A stretch of 64,000 nucleotides of DNA from Clostridium celatum DSM 1785 (lineage in GTDB: Bacteria; Bacillota; Clostridia; Clostridiales; Clostridiaceae), in assembly GCF_000320405.1 (NCBI RefSeq), contig NZ_KB291618.1:99574-163573 (forward strand), written 5' to 3'. The notes below the pieces were generated by a model, which was given only the letters and a program-made list of their open reading frames with translations, made no database searches and had not been told where the DNA came from. Positions 38,033-47,833 of the stretch are shown one piece after another. Positions within the stretch are counted from its first letter, which is position 1. Each line of letters starts with the position of its first letter. The translations under genes were made by a program, and so were the position numbers.

Positions 38033-38863
38033 TTAACTTTTAAATGAATACCGTATTTTATCACAATCTTCTATAGATTTTGAAGTTATCTCATGTATCT
38101 CATCTATTATATATTTATATAAAGTCTCATCTTTATTATATTCATAATCTCCTTCATCCATAAATTCTTTTTCAAATTTTACTACAGCCATTTCTTTAGA
38201 AATTATAAATACTAGTGTTGAGATTAAAATAGCTTGAACCATTTCACACTTATTTTTACAGACACTCACTCCTACAGATAATATACACTCATAAATACAA
38301 TCTAATATTTCTTTATCTAATACTATATTATTATCTTGTATATAAAACTCACTATACCCCTCAGTAATATAGTATCCCTCATCTTCAACTATTAAAATTA
38401 TATTATTTTTCTTTGAAAAATCTCTATACTTAAAGTTAGTATCTATATTATAAATTTTACTATTATCTTGTACTTTAATTAACGCTTCAATTTGGCTTTT
38501 TGTTCCCTTTATAATTCCTATCTTCCCTCTATTTAAAAAGCTTAATACTAAATTTCTTTTGTATATTACTGAATCTATTCCTTTAGCATCCAATATCACT
38601 ACCGCTTGTTTACCTAAATTAATTAATAATTTTTCTAAATTAAAACTTTCTTCTTCATTTAAAGATTCCATAAAAATTAATAATGTATTTATTGATTTTA
38701 TATCCTTTTTATTATCTTTTGATATAAAACTAACCTTTCCATTATAATTCATTATTATATCTTTAATTACTCGAATATTTTCTGAGTTTGAAAAGCAAAT
38801 ATTAGGCAATATCTTCTTTTGCAAGCCTAAAATATAATCAATAGATTCCTTACTAAGCTTCAT
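38033..38863 (-). CDS. degenerate ThiM-like (hydroxyethylthiazole kinase fold) protein
   Basis: 276 residues. The order of motifs recalls ThiM: TLLIFMESLNEEESFNLEKL (ThiM: INIGTLNEEQxxAM), AVVILDAKGIDSVIYKRNL (ThiM: VVLDPVGAGAT), GKIGIIKGTKSQIEALI (ThiM: TIIRGNASEIAAL) and ILIVEDEGYYITEG (ThiM: VVTGEVDYVTDG). However, the Gly-rich catalytic GTGC loop is not recognisable and Pro/Gly residues of the active site are changed. No thi genes are adjacent. I infer a non-catalytic or altered-function relative. Assignment is by eye only. Confidence 0.5.
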   Translation of the reverse strand: MKLSKESIDYILGLQKKILPNICFSNSENIRVIKDIIMNYNGKVSFISKDNKKDIKSINTLLIFMESLNEEESFNLEKLLINLGKQAVVILDAKGIDSVIYKRNLVLSFLNRGKIGIIKGTKSQIEALIKVQDNSKIYNIDTNFKYRDFSKKNNIILIVEDEGYYITEGYSEFYIQDNNIVLDKEILDCIYECILSVGVSVCKNKCEMVQAILISTLVFIISKEMAVVKFEKEFMDEGDYEYNKDETLYKYIIDEIHEITSKSIEDCDKIRYSFKS

Positions 38864-38991
38864 AAGCTTTTCCCCACTTTATATCCATAGTGCAAATTTG
38901 CCTACTATCATAATATTCGACAATTTTCACAACGTGCATAATTTAGTTAAATTGCAAACTTTTCATCATTATGCTTGTTTACAACATACCT

Positions 38992-39870
38992 TTACTCTTC
39001 TCCGAAGACTTTTTTACGTAGGATAAGTCCTGCTTTAGTAACAGCAACTCCTCCCATTGCAGTTTCTCTTAACTCCGATGGTAAACTCTTTCCTACTCTA
39101 TACATAGCTGAAACTGTATCATCAAAAGGTATTTTACTACTTACTCCTGCCATAACTAAATCTGCTGTACATAATGCACTTATTGCTCCTGCAGCATTTC
39201 TTTTTGCACATGGAATTTCAACTAGTCCAGCTACTGGGTCACATACAAGGCCTAAGATATTTTTAAGTACTATTGCAGCGGCATCTAAACTCATTTCTGG
39301 GGTTCCACCCATCATTTCAACTACTGCTGCTGCACCCATAGCTGCCGCTGATCCACACTCTGCTTGACATCCTCCTTCTGCTCCTGAAAGAGTTGCATTC
39401 ATACCAATTATCATTCCAACTGCAGCTGATGCAAATAAGGCATCTATAAGCTCTTCATCAGTTTTACAAAGCTTTTCCCCTGCTGATAATATTACTGCAG
39501 GTAATATACCACAAGATCCTGCTGTAGGACATGCAACTATTCTTCCCATTGCTGCATTAACTTCTGATGAAGATAATGCCATTGCCATTGCTTTTACTGT
39601 TACATCTCCAGTTAAAGTTTCTCCCTTTTCTAAGTACTTCTGTACCCTATATCCATCTCCGCCAATAAGACCACTTAAAGAATTAACTTCCTTTTCCCTA
39701 CCTTCAGTGGCACCATCTTTCATAACCTTAAGATTTTTTGCCATTTTTTCATATACTTCTTCTCTTGAAAGCTCTTTATCTCTCATTTCAATTCTAATAG
39801 CATATTCACTTAATGATATATTTTCTTCCTTGCAAATCTTTAATAATTCTTCACCAGATCTTGCTAGCAT
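38992..39870 (-). CDS. sdaAA: L-serine dehydratase, iron-sulfur-dependent, alpha subunit
   Basis: Deaminates L-serine to pyruvate using a 4Fe-4S cluster, as a complex with the beta subunit. 292 residues with IVACPTAGSCGILPAV, GGCQAECGSAAAMGAA and CDPVAGLVEIPCAKRN, which include the conserved cysteines. The ATG at 39870 lies one base after the sdaAB stop, so the pair is translationally coupled; an upstream GTG at 39882 would overlap sdaAB. Confidence 0.95.
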   Translation of the reverse strand: MLARSGEELLKICKEENISLSEYAIRIEMRDKELSREEVYEKMAKNLKVMKDGATEGREKEVNSLSGLIGGDGYRVQKYLEKGETLTGDVTVKAMAMALSSSEVNAAMGRIVACPTAGSCGILPAVILSAGEKLCKTDEELIDALFASAAVGMIIGMNATLSGAEGGCQAECGSAAAMGAAAVVEMMGGTPEMSLDAAAIVLKNILGLVCDPVAGLVEIPCAKRNAAGAISALCTADLVMAGVSSKIPFDDTVSAMYRVGKSLPSELRETAMGGVAVTKAGLILRKKVFGEE

Positions 39871-39871
39871 C

Positions 39872-40550
39872 TTATTCACCATCCTTAATTGGGTTAATCA
39901 TTATAACTTTATTTATACCTTCTATTGCTTTAACATTACCTATTATTTCTGGTGTAACTTCATGGTCAACTTCAAATACCATTGTTGCATCTTTACCTTT
40001 TTGATTTCTAAAAACCTTCATAAATGCAATATTTATATCATTATCATATAAAAGTGATGTCACTTTAGAAACTACACCTGGTACATCTTTATTAGATACA
40101 ATTATTGTTGGATATGCACCTGTAAAGTTAACTGAATTTCCATTAACCTCATTAACTTCTATACTTCCTCCACCAATAGATGAACCAACTAACTCATATA
40201 CGCACTCTTCTCCCTTTATAAGAAACTTAACTGTATTTGGATGAACATCTCCTAAATCTGCTTCTTTAAATCTAATGTTAAGCCCTTTTTCTCTAGCTAT
40301 TTCTAAAGGAATCTCTTAATCTTAAATCACTTGGTTCCATTCCTAATATTCCTGCAACTAATGCTCTATCAGTTCCATGCCCTTTATATGTTTTTGCAAA
40401 AGATCCATGCAATAAAAACGTAACTTCTTTTATGTCTCCACCAGCAACAGCTCTTGCAACTTTTCCAAGTCTAGCTGCTCCAGCAGTATGAGATGATGAC
40501 GGTCCAACCATTATAGGACCAAGTATATCAAAAACACCTACACTTTTCAT
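39872..40550 (-). CDS. sdaAB: L-serine dehydratase, beta subunit (frameshifted)
   Basis: Beta subunit partner of SdaAA. The first frame gives FDILGPIMVGPSSSHTAGAA and GHGTDRALVAGILGMEPSDL, then breaks after RLRDS. Removing one extra T (plus-strand A-run 40305-40307) continues it as SLEIAREKGLNIRFKEADLG, DVHPNTV, GSSIGGGSIEVNEVNG and a C-terminal ACT domain (PGVVSKVTSLLYDNDINIAF) to 39872. The restored product has 225 residues, normal for the family. Confidence 0.93.
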
Positions 40551-40711
40551 TATGTAAATCCTCCTTAAATTGTTTAATAGCTTTAAGCTAGTAGTTAGTA
40601 GTTTAACAATAATTTATAATAAACTATATTTTTAATAATTCAAATAAAATTTCTAACTTATTTTATTAAATCTACTAACGACTAACTCTTAGCATCTAAC
40701 TTTAATTATTA

Positions 40712-42205
40712 TTAGTATTTATAAAAAATACTTCCTCCAATAAACTCTCTTAAAATAGAATTTTCTGGCACAATATTCTTTTCTACCTCTCTAAAGAACC
40801 CTAAAAATGATTTTAATCTTTTAGCTTCCTCATAAACTATACTATCCTTTTCTATTTTATCAAGCTCTTTTAATGCATATTTTTTTAATACACTTAATTC
40901 ATATACTAATGTTGAATTGAACATCACATCTGCTTCTTCTTGATAAACAAAAATATTTTTTTCTTCTCCACGTTTAATCTTAGGCCACATTTTTAATGTA
41001 TCTTCTGCACCATGTCCTCTTGATAATGAATCTCTAACTATTCTTCTAATTTTTCTAACATCAGTAGTTGTTATTCTATTGTGATTATCTAAATTTAATT
41101 GTGTTAATGCTGATATATAAATTTTAAATTTATATATTTCATCAATATGTGAAGTTAAGATTGGATTTAGCCCATGAATACCTTCAATTATAACTACTCC
41201 ATTTTTAGGCAACTTGACTTTTTTTCCTACCCACTCTCTTTCTCCTTTTTTGAAATTAAACTCTGGAATTTCAACTTCTTTTCCTTGTAATATTAAACTT
41301 AAATGCTTATTAAATAGTTCTACATCTACAGAACCAATGGTTTCAAAATCATACTCTCCATTTTCATCTATAGGAGTTTGATCTCTATTAACAAAATAAT
41401 CATCTAGAGATATTGGAACCGGAATTAATCCATTTACTCTTAACTGTATTCCCAATCTATTTGCAAATGTAGTTTTTCCTGAAGAACTTGGTCCTGCTAT
41501 TAAAACTAATTTAATCTCATTTCTTGATTGAATTTTATCTGCTATTTCTGCAATCTTCTTTTCATGTAATGCTTCTGATATCATTACTAAATTTGCAAGC
41601 TCTCCATTATCAATCTTAGAATTTAAAGAAGCTACAGTTCCTACTTCTAATATATTAAGCCAATTCTCTGTCTCTCTAAATATTTTTGTTATTTTTCTTT
41701 GCTCAACAAATTCTGATAATGTAAATTTTTCATAATCATTAGGTCTTCTTAAAATAAATCCATTTTCATAATATATTAAATCGAAAGCTTTTATAGCACT
41801 AGTCTTTCGTGCTATATGACCATAAAAATAATCATATCTTCCTTCTAATTCATAAAGGTTTACTTCCTTTAAATCAACTTGTTCTAATAATTGTACCTTA
41901 TCATACATTTTATATCCCTTAAATATTTTTATAGCCTCTTCTTTAGTTACTTTAATCTTATTAATAGGCAAATCTCTTTGTATTAAATCTTCCATCTTCT
42001 TTTTTATTTCTTCTACATCTTTTTCATCAAGAGGTTTCTCTTTAAAAATTTCTCCGAATATTCCTTTACCTACACTATGTTGAATTGTAATAACTGAATT
42101 TGGAAATAAATCCAAACTTGCCTTAATAAAAATAAATTGTAATGTTCTTATATATTTTTTCTCTATTTCGTCACTATTATTTAATAAACCAACTTTTTGT
42201 TCCAT
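40712..42205 (-). CDS. uridine kinase-like nucleoside kinase with threonyl-tRNA synthetase-like N-terminal domain, lacking TGS
   Basis: 497 residues. The N-terminal half resembles the second additional (editing-like) domain of threonyl-tRNA synthetase (LFPNSVITIQHSVGKGIFGE, YFYGHIARKTSAIKAFDLIY). The C-terminal half is a phosphoribulokinase/uridine kinase P-loop domain with LIAGPSSSGKTTFANRL and DDYFVNRDQTPIDENGEYDF. Clostridial homologues I know usually begin with a TGS domain of ~55 residues; here the ATG follows GGTGGAG and no coding DNA precedes it. Substrate unproven. Confidence 0.82.
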   Translation of the reverse strand: MEQKVGLLNNSDEIEKKYIRTLQFIFIKASLDLFPNSVITIQHSVGKGIFGEIFKEKPLDEKDVEEIKKKMEDLIQRDLPINKIKVTKEEAIKIFKGYKMYDKVQLLEQVDLKEVNLYELEGRYDYFYGHIARKTSAIKAFDLIYYENGFILRRPNDYEKFTLSEFVEQRKITKIFRETENWLNILEVGTVASLNSKIDNGELANLVMISEALHEKKIAEIADKIQSRNEIKLVLIAGPSSSGKTTFANRLGIQLRVNGLIPVPISLDDYFVNRDQTPIDENGEYDFETIGSVDVELFNKHLSLILQGKEVEIPEFNFKKGEREWVGKKVKLPKNGVVIIEGIHGLNPILTSHIDEIYKFKIYISALTQLNLDNHNRITTTDVRKIRRIVRDSLSRGHGAEDTLKMWPKIKRGEEKNIFVYQEEADVMFNSTLVYELSVLKKYALKELDKIEKDSIVYEEAKRLKSFLGFFREVEKNIVPENSILREFIGGSIFYKY

Positions 42206-42441
42206 AAATACTCCACCCTTCTAAACTCTTTATATAATAAAATTTATAATTAAATCATTTAATGAATATTAGAACCTTTTCTCTTATGTTTTAAGAATAA
42301 ATTCTCTTTATTTTATTATATACTGCTTTAAAAATTATTCTATTGTTTTATAAATTTTAATTATTATATTTTTTTACCACGGTGTTATCTAGGGAGAATA
42401 AAAGTATCAAATTTACAAATACTTTTATAGAGGTGATTACT

Positions 42442-43251
42442 ATGTTTATTGTTCTTATAAGAACTGCAATACTTTATTTCTTAGTAATACTTGTAATGAG
42501 ATTGATGGGCAAAAGGCAAATTGGAGAATTACAGCCATATGAATTTGTAATAACAATAATGATATCTGATTTAGCTGCACTTCCAATGCAAGATACTAGG
42601 TTACCTTTAATTCTTGGAATAATTCCTATTGTAACCTTGCTTTTTATAAAAACTATTCTTACTCAATTACAACTTAAAAGTCAGTTTGCTAGGAAATTTT
42701 TAGAGGGAGAACCTTGTATTCTTGTCTGCAAAGGTAAAATAAATTATAAAGCCTTAAAGAAGCAACAGATTAATTTAGATGAACTTATGGAAGAGCTAAG
42801 ACTTGCTGGATATTTTGATTTAAACGAAGTTGAATATGCAATTTTAGAAAATAATGGTCAACTTTCATTTTTAACTTCTCAAAGTAGTAGCTCTAGTAGT
42901 GGTGGCTCTAGTGATACTTCTTGTAGTTGTAATACTCAACCTACTTCTTCTGGCAGTCAATCATCATCCTCTCAAAGTAATTCTAGTGACAGTACTAATA
43001 CTAACAGTAGTAGTAGCAACTCTACTACACCTCCTAAACTTCCTATTATTTACGTGTTAGATGGTCATGTAAATAAAAATTCTCTTACTACTAGTGGCAA
43101 AAATAAACATTGGATTTTACATGAATTAAAAAAACATCATATAAATGCAATTGAAGATGTATTAATAGCTATGACTGACACTCAAGGAAAGTTTATTTAT
43201 CAATTATATGATGATTATCCTGATAAAGGTAAAAAAGGAGATAGCAAATGA
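42442..43251 (+). CDS. DUF421 (YetF family) membrane protein with Ser-rich insertion
   Basis: 269 residues. The N-terminal three membrane helices and MRLMGKRQIGELQPYEFVIT are the hallmark of DUF421; then ARKFLEGEPCILVCKGKINY and LDELMEELRLAGYFDLNEVE, the conserved YetF core. Between this and the C-terminal IIYVLDGHVNKNSL part lies a ~55-residue Ser/Thr/Asn low-complexity linker (about residues 150-205). The ATG at 42442 is chosen for the AGAGGTG site 5 nt upstream. It overlaps the next gene by 4 bases (ATGA), the usual DUF421-DUF4363 couple. Function unknown; members appear in spore-forming Firmicutes. Confidence 0.88.
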   Translation: MFIVLIRTAILYFLVILVMRLMGKRQIGELQPYEFVITIMISDLAALPMQDTRLPLILGIIPIVTLLFIKTILTQLQLKSQFARKFLEGEPCILVCKGKINYKALKKQQINLDELMEELRLAGYFDLNEVEYAILENNGQLSFLTSQSSSSSSGGSSDTSCSCNTQPTSSGSQSSSSQSNSSDSTNTNSSSSNSTTPPKLPIIYVLDGHVNKNSLTTSGKNKHWILHELKKHHINAIEDVLIAMTDTQGKFIYQLYDDYPDKGKKGDSK

Positions 43252-43628
43252 AGAATTCTATAATTTCTTACTGTATATTTATTGTGTTAATTGCTTTTTT
43301 AACTTATGCTGATATTAATTTTAAGCATCTTTGTACAGATATAATAGATATGTGTGATGAAATGGAAGAAACATTGGACACCTCTTCTAAAGAAGAAAAT
43401 TTTAATAATGCTATGGATATTTTTAACTTGATACAAACTAAAGGTTCACTTGCTTCTATTTATATAAATCATGTTGATTATGATGTTATGTTAAATGAAG
43501 CACTTAAATTAACTGTATATATAGAAAAAGATGATGAAAGTGAAACTGAAGCATCTCTTCATTTATTAAAATTTAGCACTGAACACATGAAAAAGTTACA
43601 GGTTCCTAATATTGAAAATATCTTTTAA
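43248..43628 (+). CDS. DUF4363 family protein
   Basis: 126 residues: an N-terminal membrane helix (IISYCIFIVLIAFLTYA) and an extracytoplasmic helical domain. The pairing with a DUF421 gene through an ATGA overlap, plus size and topology, match DUF4363. Function unknown. A terminator follows directly. Confidence 0.8.
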   Translation: MKNSIISYCIFIVLIAFLTYADINFKHLCTDIIDMCDEMEETLDTSSKEENFNNAMDIFNLIQTKGSLASIYINHVDYDVMLNEALKLTVYIEKDDESETEASLHLLKFSTEHMKKLQVPNIENIF

Positions 43629-43631
43629 AGT

Positions 43632-43672
43632 AAAGTTGGGAATGCTATATAGCATTTCCAATTTTACTTTTT
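43632..43672 (+). terminator. terminator after the DUF421-DUF4363 pair
   Basis: 11-bp stem TTGGGAATGCT/AGCATTTCCAA (one G-U) followed by a U-rich tract. Confidence 0.88.
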
Positions 43673-43854
43673 ATTTTTATCATATAATAGTTTTTATAAA
43701 AATTTACTCAGTATATTAATACATTTATGTTATAAAAATAAGCTATTATAATTGATTATCATACATCTCATTTCTATGCTAATCATCTAGTTTAAAGACA
43801 ATCTCTTATAATATAACATAAAAAAATTCGTTTACATACTTTCAATTCAGTTTA

Positions 43855-43943
43855 TGCATATTAATACCTTTTTTTAGTATAAAAAAATATTTTATGCATT
43901 TTTACATTTTTCTGTTGCATATTTATTCACTTATATGTATAAT
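43855..43943 (+). promoter_or_regulatory. argG promoter overlapped by ARG-box-like operators
   Basis: TTGCAT (43915-43920), 17-bp spacer, TATAAT (43938-43943) forms a good promoter. Its -35 box lies inside TGCATATTTATTCA (43916-43929), one core mismatch from the ARG box TGAAT-W4-ATTCA. Two weaker TGCAT-led copies start at 43855 and 43895, so the three are 40 and 21 bp apart, close to whole helical turns. Consistent with repression by ArgR with arginine; inferred. Confidence 0.6.
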
Positions 43944-44149
43944 CATAAATATCAAATATTGGTATTTATTTCTTGGGGATAATTTAACTAAATACCTGTA
44001 TTACAAATTTTATTATTTTATTTTGATGTTAAAACTTAAAAGTTAAGCATATAAGTTTATCTATAAATAAAAATTTAATAACTTATTTTCAATTCACCTC
44101 TTAACTATTAACTTTTAACTCTTATTTAAATAAAAGGGGGCTTTTAAAT
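43944..44149 (+). other. argG leader region
   Basis: About 200 nt from the predicted start point to argG. A GGGGG ribosome binding site precedes the ATG. I see no T-box or other known riboswitch consensus; the sequence is AT-rich with an AAAACTTAAAAGTTAAG stretch. Confidence 0.5.
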
Positions 44150-45370
44150 ATGAAAAAATTTAATAAAGTAGTTTTAGCTTATTCAGGAGGACTTGATACA
44201 TCAATAATAATTTCTTGGCTAAAAGAAACTTATGGCTGTGAAGTTATTGCCGTAGTTGGTAATGTTGGTCAAACTGATGAACTAGAAGGTTTAGAAGAAA
44301 AAGCATTAAATACTGGAGCATCAAAAATTTATATTGAAGATTTAACAAAGGAATTTGTTTACGATTATATATTCCCTACCCTTCAAGCCGGGGCAGTTTA
44401 TGAAGGGAAATATTTACTTGGAACTTCTTTTGCTAGACCTTTAATTGGAAAGAGACTTGTAGAAATTGCAGAGAAAGAAAGTGCTGATGCAATTTGTCAT
44501 GGTTGTACTGGTAAAGGAAATGACCAAGTTCGTTTTGAACTTGCAGTTAAAAATTTCGCACCTGAAATGCCAATTATAGCACCATGGAGAATTTGGGATA
44601 TTAAATCTCGTGAAGAAGAAATAAAATATGCTTTAGATAGAGAAATTCCAATAAAAATTACTTATGAAACTAATTATAGTAAAGATAAGAACTTATGGCA
44701 TTTAAGTCACGAAGGTTTAGATTTAGAATTTCCTGAAAATGAACCTAAGTACGATAAAATCTTAGAAATGTGTAATACATTAGAAAATGCACCAAACAAA
44801 GCAACTTATATTACTTTAACTTTTGAAAAAGGTATTCCTGTTGCTTTAAATGGAGTGAAAATGGATGGTGTTACATTAATTCAAGAATTAAATAAAATTG
44901 GTGGAGAAAATGCTATAGGAATTATGGATATGGTAGAAAACAGACTTGTTGGAATGAAATCAAGAGGTGTTTATGAAACTCCTGCTGGAACTATTCTTTA
45001 TAAAGCTCATGGCGATTTAGAAGAAATTTGTCTAGATAAAGCTACTCATCACTTTAAGCAAACTATCGCTTTAAAATTTGCTGATTTAGTTTATAACGGA
45101 GAATGGTTTACTCCTCTTCGAGAAAGTCTTTCAGCTTTTGTTTCTAAAACTCAAGAAACTGTAACTGGTGAAGTTAAACTAAAATTATACAAAGGAAATA
45201 TTGTTAATGCCGGCATGAAATCTCCTTATTCCTTATACAGCGAAGAATACGCTACTTTTGGTGAAGATGGTGTATATAATCAAAAGGATTCTGAAGGATT
45301 TAATCTTTACGGTTTACCAATAGTGGTAAATTCAAAGATGAAAGAATCTGTTAAGGACTTAGATAAATAA
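44150..45370 (+). CDS. argG: argininosuccinate synthase
   Basis: Condenses citrulline and aspartate with ATP. 406 residues with the PP-loop [10 protein letters not shown], the [15 protein letters not shown] citrulline/aspartate site and [15 protein letters not shown]. First gene of a seven-gene operon (argGHCJBDF) covering the arginine pathway. Confidence 0.97.
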   Translation: MKKFNKVVLAYSGGLDTSIIISWLKETYGCEVIAVVGNVGQTDELEGLEEKALNTGASKIYIEDLTKEFVYDYIFPTLQAGAVYEGKYLLGTSFARPLIGKRLVEIAEKESADAICHGCTGKGNDQVRFELAVKNFAPEMPIIAPWRIWDIKSREEEIKYALDREIPIKITYETNYSKDKNLWHLSHEGLDLEFPENEPKYDKILEMCNTLENAPNKATYITLTFEKGIPVALNGVKMDGVTLIQELNKIGGENAIGIMDMVENRLVGMKSRGVYETPAGTILYKAHGDLEEICLDKATHHFKQTIALKFADLVYNGEWFTPLRESLSAFVSKTQETVTGEVKLKLYKGNIVNAGMKSPYSLYSEEYATFGEDGVYNQKDSEGFNLYGLPIVVNSKMKESVKDLDK

Positions 45371-45371
45371 T

Positions 45372-46772
45372 ATGAAACTTTGGGGTGGAAGATTTAAGTC
45401 AGGAGTTAATGAGTTAGTTAATACTTTTAACTCCTCTATCTCAATAGATTCAAGAATGTATAAGGAAGATATAGAAGGAAGCCTTGCTCATGTAAAAATG
45501 CTTGGAGCTCAAGGAATTATTCCTCTTAAGGATAGTGAAAAAATAATAGCTGGTTTAATAGAAATTTCAAAAAGAATTGATAATGGAACTATAGAAATTG
45601 ATAATGCTTCTGAAGATATTCATAGTTTTATAGAAAGTATATTAACTTATTATATCGGTGATGAAGGTAAAAAATTACATACCGGAAGAAGTAGAAATGA
45701 TCAAGTTACATTAGATACTAAGATATATTTAAAAAAATATATAAAAATAATAATTGATGAGCTTTTAAAACTTCAAGAAAGTTTATTAGAAAAAGCAAAC
45801 TCTAATATAAATACAATAATGCCTGGATATACCCATATGCAAAAGGCTCAACCAATAACTTTTGCTCATCATCTTTTAGCTTACTGTGAAATGTTTAAAA
45901 GAGACATAGGCAGACTTTTTGATTGTTTTAAAAGATTAGATGAAATGCCACTTGGAAGTGGTGCTTTAGCAACTTCTACTTATCCGTTAGATAGAGAGCT
46001 TGTTGCAAAAGAATTAGGTTTTTCTAAAATTACACTTAATAGTTTAGATTCTGTTTCTGATAGAGATTATGCTATAGAAATATTATCTGATCTTTCATTA
46101 ATAATGATGCATTTATCTAGATTTTCAGAGGAGATTATACTTTGGTGTACTGGAGAATTTAATTTTATAGAACTTGATGATGGATATAGCACTGGAAGTA
46201 GCATAATGCCTCAAAAGAAAAATCCTGATGTTGCTGAATTAGTTAGAGGTAAGACAGGACGTGTCTATGGTAATTTAATGACACTACTTACTGTTATGAA
46301 AGGAATACCACTAGCCTATAATAAAGATATGCAAGAAGATAAAGAAGCTTTATTTGATGGATTAGATACTGCTCTTCTTTCATTTCAAACCTTTAACGGA
46401 ATGATTAAAACTCTGAAAGTAAAAAAAGATAATATGAAAAAATCTGCAGCTGGTGGATTTACCAATGCTACAGATGTTGCTGATTATCTTGTAAAAAAAG
46501 GTATGGCATTTAGAAATGCTCATGAAGTTGTAGGAAAAATAGTTCTCTATTGTATAGATAAAAACATTTCTATAGATGATTTATCTATAGATGAATTTAA
46601 AGACTTTTCTCCCATATTTGAAGTAGATATATATAAAGCAATAGATTTATTAACTTGTGTTGAAGAAAGAAGTGTTATTGGGGGCCCTACTTCTTCAACA
46701 GTTAAAATACAAATATCCGCTTTAGAAAAATTTATAAAAGAAAATAAGGAGAATTTATCATGTTTAAAATAG
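45372..46772 (+). CDS. argH: argininosuccinate lyase
   Basis: Splits argininosuccinate to arginine and fumarate. 466 residues of the fumarase/aspartase superfamily: MKLWGGRF start, [10 protein letters not shown], catalytic His in [11 protein letters not shown] and the signature [12 protein letters not shown]. Starts one base after argG stops and overlaps argC by 13 bases, so translation is coupled. Confidence 0.97.
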   Translation: MKLWGGRFKSGVNELVNTFNSSISIDSRMYKEDIEGSLAHVKMLGAQGIIPLKDSEKIIAGLIEISKRIDNGTIEIDNASEDIHSFIESILTYYIGDEGKKLHTGRSRNDQVTLDTKIYLKKYIKIIIDELLKLQESLLEKANSNINTIMPGYTHMQKAQPITFAHHLLAYCEMFKRDIGRLFDCFKRLDEMPLGSGALATSTYPLDRELVAKELGFSKITLNSLDSVSDRDYAIEILSDLSLIMMHLSRFSEEIILWCTGEFNFIELDDGYSTGSSIMPQKKNPDVAELVRGKTGRVYGNLMTLLTVMKGIPLAYNKDMQEDKEALFDGLDTALLSFQTFNGMIKTLKVKKDNMKKSAAGGFTNATDVADYLVKKGMAFRNAHEVVGKIVLYCIDKNISIDDLSIDEFKDFSPIFEVDIYKAIDLLTCVEERSVIGGPTSSTVKIQISALEKFIKENKENLSCLK

Positions 46773-47794
46773 GAATAATTGGGGCTACAGGTTATGTTGG
46801 CGTTGAATTATTAAGGCTTTTATTAAATCATGATAAAGTTACAGTTGCTGCTATCTCCTCTTCTACTTTTAAAGATGAGGAGATAAGCTCTGTGTATAAG
46901 AGCTTTTTTAATAAAACAAATTTAATCTGTGAAGATATAGATGATGTTATTGATAAATGTGATGTTGTCTTTACTGCTCTTCCTCATGGTTTAAGCGAGG
47001 AAATTGCAAATAAAGCTATTACTAAAAATAAAAAAATCATAGATCTTGGAGCTGATTTTAGATTAGACTCTGAAGAAGAATATAAAAAATGGTATGGAAA
47101 AACTTTTTTAAATAAAGAACTACATAAGTATAGTATTTATGCTTTACCTGAATTTAATGGTGATAAAATTAAAGATTTTAATATAATTGCAAATCCTGGT
47201 TGTTACCCTACTAGTATTCAACTTGGACTTATGCCTTTACTTGAAAATAATTTAATTAATACGAAAAATATTATCTGTGACTCTAAATCTGGTATTACCG
47301 GTGCAGGAAGAAGTCTATCACTTAAAAGTCATTTTTCAGAAGCTAATGAAAACTTTTCTGCTTATGCTATCGGTAGCCATAGACACTCCCCTGAAATAGA
47401 GCAAGCTCTATCTCATATTGCTAATGATAATGTTGAAGTAACGTTTACCCCTCACTTACTACCTATAAATCGTGGAATATTATCTACTATTTACTGTGAA
47501 ACAAAAAATAAACTTACCTTAGAAGAAATCCATGAAATATATACAATTAGATATAAAAATAAAGACTTTGTCCATGTATTACCACTAGGCGAAACTGCTG
47601 AAATTAAGCATGTTAAATATACAAATAATTGTCATATATCACTACATCAAAATTATAGAAAAGATAAATTAATAATAATTAGTGTTATAGATAATATGGT
47701 TAAAGGTGCTGCTGGACAGGCTATTCAGAATATGAACTTATTGCTAGGACTACCTGAAAATTTAGGACTTACATTAATAGCACCTAGCTTTTAA
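46760..47794 (+). CDS. argC: N-acetyl-gamma-glutamyl-phosphate reductase
   Basis: NADPH-dependent reduction of N-acetylglutamyl phosphate. 344 residues with [14 protein letters not shown], catalytic Cys in [17 protein letters not shown] and HRHSPEIEQ. The AAGGAG site lies inside the argH end. Confidence 0.97.
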   Translation: MFKIGIIGATGYVGVELLRLLLNHDKVTVAAISSSTFKDEEISSVYKSFFNKTNLICEDIDDVIDKCDVVFTALPHGLSEEIANKAITKNKKIIDLGADFRLDSEEEYKKWYGKTFLNKELHKYSIYALPEFNGDKIKDFNIIANPGCYPTSIQLGLMPLLENNLINTKNIICDSKSGITGAGRSLSLKSHFSEANENFSAYAIGSHRHSPEIEQALSHIANDNVEVTFTPHLLPINRGILSTIYCETKNKLTLEEIHEIYTIRYKNKDFVHVLPLGETAEIKHVKYTNNCHISLHQNYRKDKLIIISVIDNMVKGAAGQAIQNMNLLLGLPENLGLTLIAPSF

Positions 47795-47833
47795 TAAATT
47801 TTCTTAATTTAAAACGATTGGATGTGTGTTTTT

